Under the pieces are notes generated by a model. It saw nothing but the letters and a program-made list of their open reading frames with translations. It made no database searches and was not told the DNA's origin. From the NCBI GenBank assembly GCA_032718475.1, contig JAUCBJ010002551.1, positions 1 through 64,000 on the forward strand: 64,000 bases of DNA, in the 5' to 3' direction. Positions 55,001-64,000 of the stretch are shown piece by piece; position 1 is the stretch's first letter; each line of letters opens with the position of its first letter. Source of the stretch: Nemertoderma westbladi (lineage: Eukaryota; Xenacoelomorpha; Nemertodermatida; Nemertodermatidae). A program made the translations under genes and the position numbers.

Positions 55001-56294
55001 CAAAATCCTGCCTGAGCAGTCTCGTAAGCTGCTCCTCTGCTCTCTCATCACCCATTTCCTGCATAGTTCCCGCGAACATGCATCCTGATGTCTCCGACAT
55101 CCTAAATGGTATCTTGCTCTTGATTGGGCCACTCAGCGTCCACCCGAATGGTGTCAGTATCGCCACCGGGTCACACTGCTTGTCTTCGCCGAAGACCGTT
55201 TGCATTCTTTCGTGGGCCGTTGGGCAGTCCATTCCTACTATGATGGATACCTTCCTAACGTCCACCTCTGGGATTGAGAAGTCGATATCATCCAGAAATT
55301 TATATTGTTCGACCTCGATGTTGGTTGGCCGTCTGGCATTGATGTTTATTGACTCTATCACTTGGATGGGGTCGATGCTCGCCCCATAGTCGCATCCTGG
55401 TGCTATTGCTGCAATGGCGCACCGTCCGGTTCTCATCTCCAGGACCTCATCTTTGCTGGAGATGGTTGTTACCGCCATTCTACTCGGCCTCGTTCTCAAT
55501 CCTATCTCTTCGGCCACCCAATCCTCGATTAATGTGAAGGCAGCTCCACTATCAACCAGCATCAGTGTGGTTACTGATCGATTGCCTTCTCCAATCACTC
55601 GCACTGGTACTACCCCAAGTAGCACCGTTCCTCTCTTCTTCGCCCCTACCGTGCTCGTTGCCATCGTTTGGCCTTTCCTTTGACCGAACTTGACCGGCGT
55701 CTCCTTGCATTGCCTAGCTCTATGTCCACTCATCACACATCGCGAGCAGATCTCATTTCTCGCCGCATATTCTACCTGATCTTCCCTGGGTAGCGCTTGC
55801 CAGTACCTGCAGTTCATGGTTTGATGAAGCGCATTTGTATGTAGCTGGCATTTGCTCTTTGGGTTGTAGCCCTCCTTATGCAGTGCATTGCGTATCGCAG
55901 TCGCATTTGCTCCAAAGTCCCTACTATTCTTGTTGTTTGGGTTCGGCCTACTGGGCGTACTAGGGTTATATTTATTTGTGTTGTTATTGTTCCCCTGTCC
56001 GTTCCATGGTGTGGTCTTACCTTCGGCTACCTGTGGACTTGCAGTCCCCTGCGTCGCTGCGTATGGCAATGATTGCCTGAGCTTTGGTAATGCGTTTGAC
56101 GTGTTGTGTTCTGGTTTCGGCCTATGGTAATCGGTTCTTGGTCCCTTTCCCAGGCTGTCCTCACTATAGACTGGGTCGGTTATTAGTTCAGCTTCGTAGT
56201 TTAAGAAGCTCGACATTTCTTCTAAACCCGGTTCCGCACCCTTCCTATCTCGAGTGGAGAAAGCGATTTTTCTCCACTTGTTGCGCAGCCACAT
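52038..56294 (-). pseudogene. pol: BEL/Pao pol polyprotein (protease, RT, RNase H, integrase)
   Basis: 1418 clean codons. In order: end of the gag domain; a zinc-finger region with CSRCVMSGHRARQC (residues 183-196); an aspartic protease with LVDSGAAF (DSG at 248-250); a BEL-type reverse transcriptase with CDIEGMFNQV (Asp592) and YVDD (671-674); RNase H with FSDASLEAYGAAL; and an integrase with HGGTNRTLTEI, CQTCRRAKK, VVDMFGP and YSDSGTNF. Where BEL/Pao integrases have the catalytic Glu (GGxWERLV), this copy reads GCVKRLV, so Lys replaces Glu. The frame is shifted from gag near 56372 and from the C-terminal end near 52070, each by one base. It is recent by its open frame but unlikely to integrate by itself. 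Confidence 0.9.
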
Positions 56295-56308
56295 CGGTAG
56301 TGCCTGCG

Positions 56309-58252
56309 CTATCGTGGTGATGTTGTTGGACGCGTTGAGTTCGTATGGTGCGTTGTTGGCTTGTTCGCGAATGTCTTAATGCTAATGGGACTATCCTGTA
56401 GGCCACCCGATGTTATGCCTCTCAGGGTTTGCCGGATAATCTTGGCCGGGTGCCCGTATTCCCTGTCCAATGCCCGCCATGCCGTCGTGAAGCCGCCCTC
56501 TATACCCTGGTATTGCCTCACGATGTCGTATGCTGGGCCTCCTGTGTATACTTGGAGATATTTTAGGCACTCCGCCTGCGTCAAGTTCTTTGTTAGTATC
56601 TCGTTACTATACATGCGCCGAAACTGTAGATATTCTTCTGGCCTACTCCCATTGAATTTAAATGGTTCCACGGGTGGTAGCTCGATCCTAGTTTTTAGCG
56701 CATCGATCAATGTGGCCATTCCCATCGCCTGCGCTTCCAATGGGTTCGATGGATGTTGCATAGTTTCTCCTGTTGGGTGCGGTCCATCCGTCTTATTTCC
56801 TGCCTTCCTTTGGCTAGGGTATATCATTGGGGGTAGCGGCCCCCTCCATATTTCTGTGTCGCATGATCTGTTTTCATCCAAAGGTCTCGTTGTTCTTACT
56901 CCTATCGGGGTATATTGTTGATATTGTGATGGGGGAATGTCACCCTGTCCCCCCCCCACCAGTATGCTTGGTACTGGGGTTGATGTTAATATATTGGGGC
57001 CCATGCACCTATCCGCAATAATTCCCCCCTCCCCTGGGTATATGTTATGTCCCTGCATGCTGTAGTCATACTGCTGTGCTGGTACCGGTATAGGCCTATC
57101 ATCTTCTGGCCTACCTGCCGGTATGTACTCCGCGACTTCCGGGTTTAATTCCGTCGTCCGTGCTATCCTATCGCCTACATTATTCCTGTCAGCATGGCCT
57201 ATGGTATGTGCAGTAAGGCCTACAGTATGTCCTACAGTCTGTATGTGTCACTCGGGATCGAAGTTTATTCTTCTCGAATAATCCTCCCCGCGGCTACCGT
57301 ATTCTCGATTGGTAGGTATATCCCGTCGGAAAGTTTCTCTTCGACCCCCTCTACTGCTCTCGTCTTCGTACCGGTACATCGTGTACCCCTCTCCCGACGC
57401 GTAATGCGTCTCGTCAGGTCGCGTCTCTCCGGGACGACGGCAATCTCCCGAAGTTCGACCCCACCGACACTCTCTTTCCATCTCGACTACCGACGGCTTG
57501 CTGTCCGTCCTCGCTCTCCTATCGTTCGCGGCGATACTTCTCCTACTGTCTTCTCTTCTTCTCCTTTCAGTGCAGTATTCCCGCTTGTGAGATCTCTCGT
57601 CGACCTCCCAGTTAAACTCCACTGTTCTTCTTCCCTCTTCTGATCGGGCTCGACGCTCCGTCCGCCCTCTCGCGACGTCAACCTGCCTCTCTCTGCTCGA
57701 TCGCACGCCGCTGGGGATACTCGCAATCCCCCTATCACTCTCCGTCACCGGGTGTTGCGGTTTACCTAATTCGGCCCGCGCATTATCCGCCGACGCCTGT
57801 GGGACATTCTCTGCCCCCCCCTCTCGCCACTAACCTGTTGCTGTGGGGTTCCCGTAGTCCCCCCCCCCACTCGCCACTAGCTTCCCGTTGTGGGGCTCCT
57901 GCAGCCCCCCCCCCCCCCCCCCCCACTCGCCACATATCACGCCGTTACCTCTTACTTCACTTCTACACCCCTCTCCAGTCGACACAATGTTTCTACTATG
58001 GCTGGGTTCGCTTACCCCTGCCTCTCTCCCCACTACTACTTGGCCTACCGGGCCTACTCCGGGTTGGCTCAACCCCGCCACCTCCTGCCTACTAATTACG
58101 TGGCCTACCAGGCCCACTTCGGGTTGACTCAACCCCGTCGCTTCCTGCCTACTAACTACGTGGCCTACCAGGCCCACCTCGGGTTGACTCAACCCCGCCA
58201 CCTCTGGCTCGTTAACTACGCGGTCCATCAGGCTGGCTTCCGGGCTATACAT
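56309..58252 (-). pseudogene. gag: BEL/Pao gag, C-terminal part, with two in-frame stops
   Basis: One reading frame from 58252 to 56309 interrupted only by TAG (57830-57832) and TGA (57248-57250). The last 150 residues (PVEPFKFNGSRPEEYLQFRR, then YLQVYTGGPAYDIV and REYGHPAKI) match the DUF1759-type gag domain of BEL/Pao elements. The upstream part has three 20-residue repeats (GLVGHVVSRQEATGLSQPEV) coded by a 60-bp tandem repeat, a Gly-rich stretch over a 20-base poly-C, and an Arg-rich basic region that could bind RNA. Both stops can arise from single C-to-T changes (CAG to TAG, CGA to TGA). Confidence 0.75.
58040..58235 (-). repeat. 60-bp tandem repeat in BEL/Pao gag
   Basis: Three and a half copies of a 60-bp unit (GTGGCCTACCAGGCCCAC, GGGTTGACTCAACCCCG on the plus strand). 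GGGTTGACTCAACCC is itself a palindrome. The unit codes 20 residues and keeps the frame. Confidence 0.8.
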
Positions 58253-58607
58253 ACACGCCCGTCGCGTTCACATTAATAGCACCACAGGTACCGTTATTGG
58301 TTAAATCAATTAAATCCTCCACCCCAGTTAAATTATTTTGTACACCCAAATTAGAAACGGAATTATTTTGTTCGTTCAAAATAAAGTTATTCGGATTATT
58401 TTGCGCAATTGCGTTTCTTGAATTATTTTGTAAATTCGAATTCAGATTATTATTTAGATTATTTGGATTATTCGGATTATTTTGCGTAACTACATTAATA
58501 TTAGAATTATTTCCTACATTAATATCAGAATCATTTGGATTTAAATTTAAATTACTACTACTAGGTAAAATATTTCCTGCAATAAAAGTTTGGTTAGAGT
58601 TATCCAA
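58245..58607 (-). pseudogene. BEL/Pao gag region, Asn-rich segment
   Basis: 120 codons dominated by Asn with N, P and L repeats (QNNPNNPNNLNNNLNSNL). It lies in a different frame from its neighbours; a G/C run of 19 (58654-58672) sits at its upstream edge. Probably a low-complexity linker of the same gag polyprotein. No function can be assigned. Confidence 0.45.
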
Positions 58608-58633
58608 TACGGTAGTATTAATATTAACGACGT

Positions 58634-60129
58634 CTACTGTAGCATTATTATTACCCCCCCCCCCCCCCCCCCGCCCGTACGGTCACACCAGTTTCGTGTC
58701 TGTCGTGCGGTCCCTGTAAGTGGGGTATTAATAAATGTATCCACGGCCCTTGGATCCTCGAAAATATTCGAGTCAGTCCCGCTCTCAGACGCCCCTATCC
58801 GCGCCAGTTCCAGTTCGCGCGTGCGTCTAGTTTTGTACTCTATAAGCTCACTTTGGCGTTTTTCCAATTCTTTTTGCTCACGCTCCTCTCTTGCCATTCT
58901 CTCCCGACCCTCCTGTGCGTTCTGGTCGGCCAATTCCGCCTCTCTCCTAGCTCCCTCCCTTTGCCTCGCCTCATGCTCTTTGCGTTCACTTTCCTCCCTC
59001 GCCTCACGTTCCTTGTGTTCCGCCTCACGCTCTTTGCGTTCATTTTCCTCTCTCGCCTCACGTTCCTTGCGTTCACTTTTCTCTCTCGCCTCACGTTCCT
59101 TGCGTTCCGCCTCACGCTCTTTGCGTTCATTTTCCTCTCTCGCCACACGCTCCTCTTGTTCCTTCCTCCCTATTTCCTCACACTCCCTAAGGCTTTTCGC
59201 GGCCCTTTCGGCCCTCTCTCCGGTTTCTCTAATCAGTTCCATTTCCTTCTCTAGTAGCATTCTCCCCTCCTCTAACCGTCTATTTACTTCTCTCTGACCT
59301 TGCGCTATCAGGTCGAGATGGTACGTGGCATTTATCTCTCTCACCCGTCTTTCTTTTACGGAGGATGTAGCAGACTTATCGGTTGTGACGGATTCCCTCC
59401 GCCTTCCCGATCTACTAACTTTCCCCCTTTTCCCAGAACTTCCTCCGACCGACGAGACCGAATCCTCGGGGTTAACCTCGGATTCGCCCTCCTGCGGCCT
59501 TCTCCATCCCACTAATTTTATACCCCGGGCATCGACTAAGTATGGCCCTATGTACACTACGCTAGGTTGCATACCCCTACACCGCCATAAGTCACACAGT
59601 TCCTCGGCAACCCCTCTCGCTCTCTCCTTGGCCAGTTCTCTCTGCCCGAAGCGCATTAGATGACTAAAATGTCTATCCGACTCACCTAGTCCTGTTGTCA
59701 ACTTTACCTCATCTATCTTCGCCCCCTCCTTGGCCTCCTTAAGTAGCTTCCGGGTCGCGTTGTAGGCCCGTCAAAGTCGGTCAGAAACCCCGACGTCCTC
59801 GTCGCTGACCTCTCCTCCATCTCTCCGGGTCTGACGTCGTACCGGCGGCCCCACCGTCGCCGTTCCGGTGGGCCGTCCATCGCCCTCAGCCTGTGGCTGG
59901 CCGGCGACATCGGTATGTCGACCGACGTGTGTCGACTCGTCTCTTTCTCCTTCCATCTAGCTCTCTCCTTCTCTCAACTCGACTTCCGGCTCCAGATGGC
60001 CCCCCTCATCTTGAACTGCCGGATGACCTAGCCGGACCGGCCTGGCGTCGTAGGCCTATACCGTCTGGTCGCGGCCTCGCGAATCGTTAGTTCTTCGTCC
60101 GGGGTCCGCGTTGGCGTAACGTCACTCAT
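58634..60129 (-). pseudogene. BEL/Pao gag region, N-terminal part with long coiled coil
   Basis: A candidate start codon (ATG, 60127-60129) opens a short frame that is broken near 60030, 59955 and 59775. From 59701 the frame is open for 355 codons. About residues 1-65 look globular (ELCDLWRCRGMQPSVVYIGP), then a Glu/Arg/Lys heptad-like region (about 130-300, many KEREAREE units) should form a long coiled coil. It ends in a Gly run over the poly-C tract at 58654-58672, where the frame is lost. Orientation and continuity suggest it is the N-terminal part of the BEL/Pao gag, but no known domain confirms it. Confidence 0.5.
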
Positions 60130-60133
60130 CTCT

Positions 60134-60966
60134 TACTACTACTACTACTAGGATCGGCATGCTGCATTGCAGCTGCATTTTTAAGAATGCTGTGCCGGCT
60201 TGTCAACAAAATTGCACCGCCACAACTCCCTATCGCTATCACCCATGACATTTGCTAGATCATCCGCATCTTTAAGGCCAGTGTCCTTTAAGATGCGTCT
60301 CAAGAAAGTCATGGGCTGTCCTCCATGCTTATTCACTCCATGAGGCTGCCAAAGTACAAGATTATGCACTGGCTGTTCCTCACGGCGAAAGCAATGTCCT
60401 GCAAAGCGGAGGCGATTTTGTTCTAGTGTCAAGCTTGGGGGAACCAATGAGACACCTCCAATGTTATATAGTGTCTGGTTGGAGATGTGTGCATTGTACT
60501 TGACACAATGTACCCGGCGTAGCATTCTTGTGAATGTGCCATCCAGAGATTTGGTGTCCTCAGCAGTTAGAGCCCAGCATGGACTCCCGTAGAGGAGTAC
60601 TGGAACTACTGCTGCTCTAAATAATCGGACCTTAAGTTTCCGATTAATTCTAGGTGACTTCCAAATCCTGGAAAGCCTATTCAAGGCTGCCCATGCCTTT
60701 CCCTTACGTATTCGAAGGTCCTCACCTGACTTCCGGATCCATGATCCCAGGTAACAGAAGTCGTCCACATGCTCAAGCATACCATCCTTTGAGCTTATGC
60801 TCATCCGATCAGAGACTTGCTGAGGACTTTCAAAGTTAACTGTCAGAATTTTGGTCTTTCTGGAGTTAATAAAAAGACCAACACTAGAAGCAGCATGTTC
60901 TAATGAGCTGAGGCTTCTCTCATCTCTTGCTTTAGGTTGGTTGCTGACAGAATCTAGTTCTATTAC
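60134..60966 (-). mobile_element. RTE-like LINE 3' fragment
   Basis: A 5'-truncated LINE with a simple-repeat tail (plus strand ACTACTACTACTA, 60134-60150). It codes the end of a reverse transcriptase and its C-terminal domain: VGLFINSRKTKIL, YLGSWI, RKGKAWAALNRL and VLLYGSPCWALT. The open frame is 60181-60964, ending in a stop at 60181. The YADD box is just missing at the 5' end. It sits 5 bp upstream of the gag start and separates it from the LTR-like sequence. The tail and motifs fit the RTE group, but the exact clade is uncertain. Confidence 0.75.
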
Positions 60967-61535
60967 TGTGACGGGATCTAAGAAGGATCCCGGTTTATCC
61001 GCGGTTATTGTATTTACGCGTCCCCGCCGTGTGTGTGTGTGAAAAGAGTCTGGGAATTCTGATGTTATTGATCATCCGATATGTATAATGCGATAGATAG
61101 TATAAAGTGGATATAGTATAAAATGGTTGAAACCCAAATGATGTAATACAGTAATGTACAGGTAAATGGTGGTAGGCGAGGATGGTAATAGAAGTCTCCG
61201 CTCTACCCTAGCTAACCGACTAACACAAATGAGATAACTGAACTAAGAATTACTGATACCTAATAATATATATTGCACGGTTTGGCCGTTGTTACAGTAC
61301 CTAGCCGGTGCCTGCCCCCCCCATTGGCTAATATCCCTGTTGGCGCCCTTTGGAGTGTTTCCCCTCACTCCTGCTATTCTCTCTCGGTCAGGGGTATGGC
61401 CCCTGACCCCTATTGTGTGTTTCTCCTTCCCACTTTGTTGGGGTGGCACGAGTGGTTGATTACCCAACCTCGTGGCCCCCAATATTGCTTAACGGCTTAC
61501 TTTGTGGGGTGTTAGCGGAATTGAATACGCTAACA
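60967..61535 (-). repeat. Possible 5' LTR of the BEL/Pao element
   Basis: On the minus strand it runs from TGTTAGCGTATTC (61535) to CCCGTCACA (60967), giving TG...CA ends and 569 bp. TGTTAGCG is followed at once by its complement CGCTAACA. It lies upstream of gag in the right orientation, with the RTE-like LINE between. No second copy was found downstream of pol, so the call is tentative. Confidence 0.4.
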
Positions 61536-62935
61536 AATCTGCACTAGAGGGGATTGTAATTAACAATACTTTAGCAATACTTTGGAGGTTAAACTATAAG
61601 ACCAGCATCAATAAAAGGCTCCAAAAAAAATCGGCTAGTTTTATAATTTTTAGAGAAATTGGAAGTTATTTTTGAATTCAACTCTTTTAATATCATCTAA
61701 TAGTACTACTAATTGTAGCTCACACTTTTTATCGTACAGAGCTCATTCAAGGCCAATTTTAAAGGACATTTTCTAGATAACAAAGTTAGTATTTTCCAGA
61801 GGAACTCTCAAAATATCTCACTATTTTACTGCAATGAAATTTAATCGCTTCAAGTGATTCAGTAGTAAGGCTGATAAGAGTAAACCCTAGTGGGGCTCGA
61901 ACCTGCATCCAATAGATTGTAAGACCGGTGTGCGGCTACGACCAAATGAGCTAACACCGCCTTTCAATAGTATATTAATTATCTTTGTCATCATAGCCGC
62001 ATAACGAGCCAAAAACAAGATTATTTATATGGCAATTACAAAGTGACATACAAGCTCTTTGGAGAAGCATTCAATATATTTTTAAGATTCTGCTACGAGT
62101 CGGCTATTCAATGGAGCTAATTGCAGTACGTATAATTTATTTAAGTCGCAAATTGTAATTGTTATGATAATGTTCAGTACTCCATATTTGGACTAGTGGC
62201 TCCACCCCGAATCCATATAAATTGTTTAACAAATTATTGCCAAGTGATGAGTCAGGCTGAGATCCGGAATTACAATTACCAGTAATTGAAAATGTTATTT
62301 ATATTTTAAGGAGCAATTTGAAAAGGCATTTAAAATAGTCAATGAGTTTCAGATGTTTTTATACTTAAAACCGGTATTTTCTCCATTACATTCAACGGAC
62401 TCTTGAACAGCCACTTGAATGAACTGAACTGCACCGCTATACATCAGGACTAGGATTATATTTTGAAAGTATGTCGAAATTATATTTTTTAAATTGTGCA
62501 TTAATGAAAGGGATAAAATTTTAGATATGTTAAGCCAAGGAATTCCGGTTCACCGCCATAGACGTCAGGTCAGGTATTCTAGGTCAGAGATCAAGAAAGT
62601 TGACACCTCCATGCAGCATAAAGGAGGTGCCACCTATGGCTGAATAGGCCGGCCCTCGTACTAAGGGGAAATCTTGTCCTGTGACAAGGACCCCCTTCTT
62701 TCTGGGATAGGGACGCCCTTGGTCCTGGATTAAGGATCCATACTGTATATTTGGCTGCAGTGTATATGGTCTGGCCAGGCAGATGGCGATCTACCAATGG
62801 CTGGTCATGAGTAGATTGTTCTCATAGCCACTTTGAGTGCACTTCACTGCGACCTGCACCTGGCAGCAGGGGTACAGGGCATGGCCCAGCAGATGAGATG
62901 CATAGCCAATGATGGGTCATGTGTATCGGATGTAG
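61536..62935. other. Non-coding stretch with a tRNA-like sequence
   Basis: No credible gene. AT-rich to about 62500, then about 400 bp of more balanced composition (62520-62930) without recognisable motifs. The protease GDSGGP exon was also looked for here and not seen. Confidence 0.45.
61890..61962 (-). mobile_element. tRNA-like sequence (tRNA pseudogene or SINE head)
   Basis: On the minus strand GGCGGTGTTAGCTCATTTGG contains a pol III A box, and GGTTCGAGCCCC is a B box 34 bases further on. The loop would read TTACAA, suggesting an origin from a Val (TAC) tRNA. The acceptor stem and anticodon stem do not pair properly, so it is not a working tRNA gene. Confidence 0.55.
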
Positions 62936-63965
62936 GACAATTCGGTCCCGAACAATTCGGTCCCGGACAATTCGGTCCCGGACAATTCGGTCCCGGACAA
63001 TTTGGTCCCGGACAATTCGGTCTGGACAATTCGGTCCCGGAGAATTCGGTCCCGGACAATTCGGTCCCAAAACACTATATAAATGGGACCGAATTATCCT
63101 AGGACCGAATTGTCCTAGGACCGAATTGTCCTAGGACCGAATTGTCCGGGACCGAATTGTCCGGTTCCTGATTGCAACTTTTTAGTGCTTTTTTGATATT
63201 TGTGAATGTTCTAGAACATTAGTAGAGATATTTATTATGGTAGCTAGAGTTATATACTTGCTAGAATTTTTTGAACTTCTAAAAATACTGTATTTTTATT
63301 ATTATTGTTATTGGTAAGTGTTCGAGAACATTATTATATATTATTTATTAAGATGTAGCTAGTGTTTTTTTTACTAGCTAGCATTTCCTTGAAATTATAA
63401 AAACACTTGTGAAAACATTGATATTTCAGAATTAGGCCTAACTGTTGCTGATTATATTAATTACCAACAATATTGATGATATTATAACAGTCCCTGAATG
63501 AGATCCAGCTATTATCTATGATAATAATTTAGGCTTGTTCCAACCCACAACACATACAGTATACTTACGCAATATATTAAAAAAATCAGCTTTAAACATT
63601 TTAAATACATACTATTACTAGCTAGTAAATAATTCACAAGCTCCAAAAAAACACCATAGCTACCAAAACTAATAATGTTAGCAAAAAAAAGTAAAATGTT
63701 TTTTATTTTCAAAAAAATACTAGCTAGTAAAAAAAACACTAGCTACCATATAATAATATATATTAAGGTTCTAGAACATTCACCATTATATAGTACCAAT
63801 TAAATTTGGTCCAGGACAATTCTGTCCCGGACAATTCGGTCCCAAAACACAAAATTAATGGGACCGAATTTTCCGGGACCGAATTGTCCGGGACCGAATT
63901 GTCCCGAGCGAATTGTCCGGGACCGAATTGTCCGGAGCGAATTGTCCAGGACCGAATTGTCCTGC
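62936..63965. mobile_element. Foldback element with tandem-repeat ends
   Basis: Left end 62936-63165: about nine units of ACAATTCGGTCCCGG, a short loop (AAAACACTATATAAAT), then five inverted units of GACCGAATTGTCC. Right end 63808-63965: the same design with fewer units (GGTCCCAAAACACAAAATTA at the loop). The inner flanks are also inverted (TTCTAGAACATT and CTAGCTACCAT at about 63205-63260 and 63735-63785). Terminal arrays of short direct repeats with inverted symmetry recall Foldback elements of Drosophila, but no transposase is present. The small ORFs here are by-products of the repeats. Confidence 0.7.
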
Positions 63966-64000
63966 TTCCATGTGCACAGAGTAGGTATGTGTGATGGGCC

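Noticed and set aside
62822-63134. ORFs such as the one rich in PGPNC and FGPGQ
   Set aside because: By-products of 15-bp repeats at the foldback end, open in several frames on both strands.

Overview
The window is eukaryotic and reads as a metazoan, probably a marine invertebrate. It has spliced genes with GT-AG introns, AT-rich intergenic DNA, Ty3/Gypsy-type and BEL/Pao retrotransposons, R2-like and RTE-like LINEs, several MITE families, and many long poly-C/poly-G tracts. The propeptide of the protease gene has the CGVPAI form known from chymotrypsinogens of deuterostomes, which hints at a deuterostome. The species cannot be named from the sequence. No database search was run; every call comes from reading the sequence and from recalled family motifs.

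Layout. 1-2181: non-coding, with a foldback at the edge. 2182-3090: an intact, intronless gene for translation initiation factor eIF2 beta. 3091-8253: no gene, but stacked small elements: a tRNA-derived SINE, a GTGGGG-type MITE split by a piggyBac-like MITE, and a 948-bp long-inverted-repeat element with 9-bp target duplications. 8254-37949: five exons of one secreted S1 serine protease (209 codons: signal peptide, propeptide, catalytic His and Asp, trypsin-type specificity Asp). The exon with the catalytic Ser is not in the window. Intron 3 is about 24 kb and is almost entirely a 57-bp minisatellite (13554-36332, about 400 units). The array starts at the exon 3 splice donor and repeats a GTAAGT donor motif in most units.

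39208-61535 is a nest of retroelements. A plus-strand Ty3/Gypsy-type element (39208-44034) carries a textbook -1 frameshift signal and a MITE in pol. Minus-strand material follows: a damaged ORF with an exonuclease-like domain and two zinc knuckles (44029-46020); an R2-like LINE (46605-51076) with an 11-bp target duplication and a 1.5-kb in-frame repeat inside its reverse transcriptase; a tandem repeat with a 13-bp palindrome; and a BEL/Pao element (pol 51634-56294, long gag region to 60129). An RTE-like LINE tail and a possible LTR (60967-61535) close the nest. The nest lies downstream of protease exon 5 and may sit in the last intron. 62936-63965 is a foldback element whose ends are arrays of 15-16-bp repeats.

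Only eIF2 beta and the protease look like host genes. The strongest signals for follow-up are the minisatellite grown from a splice donor, the frameshift signal, the repeat expansion inside a reverse transcriptase, the exonuclease-like retroelement ORF, and the foldback element with heat-shock-element-like palindromes. Many retroelement ORFs are broken by single-base indels, several next to homopolymers, so assembly error must be considered alongside decay.
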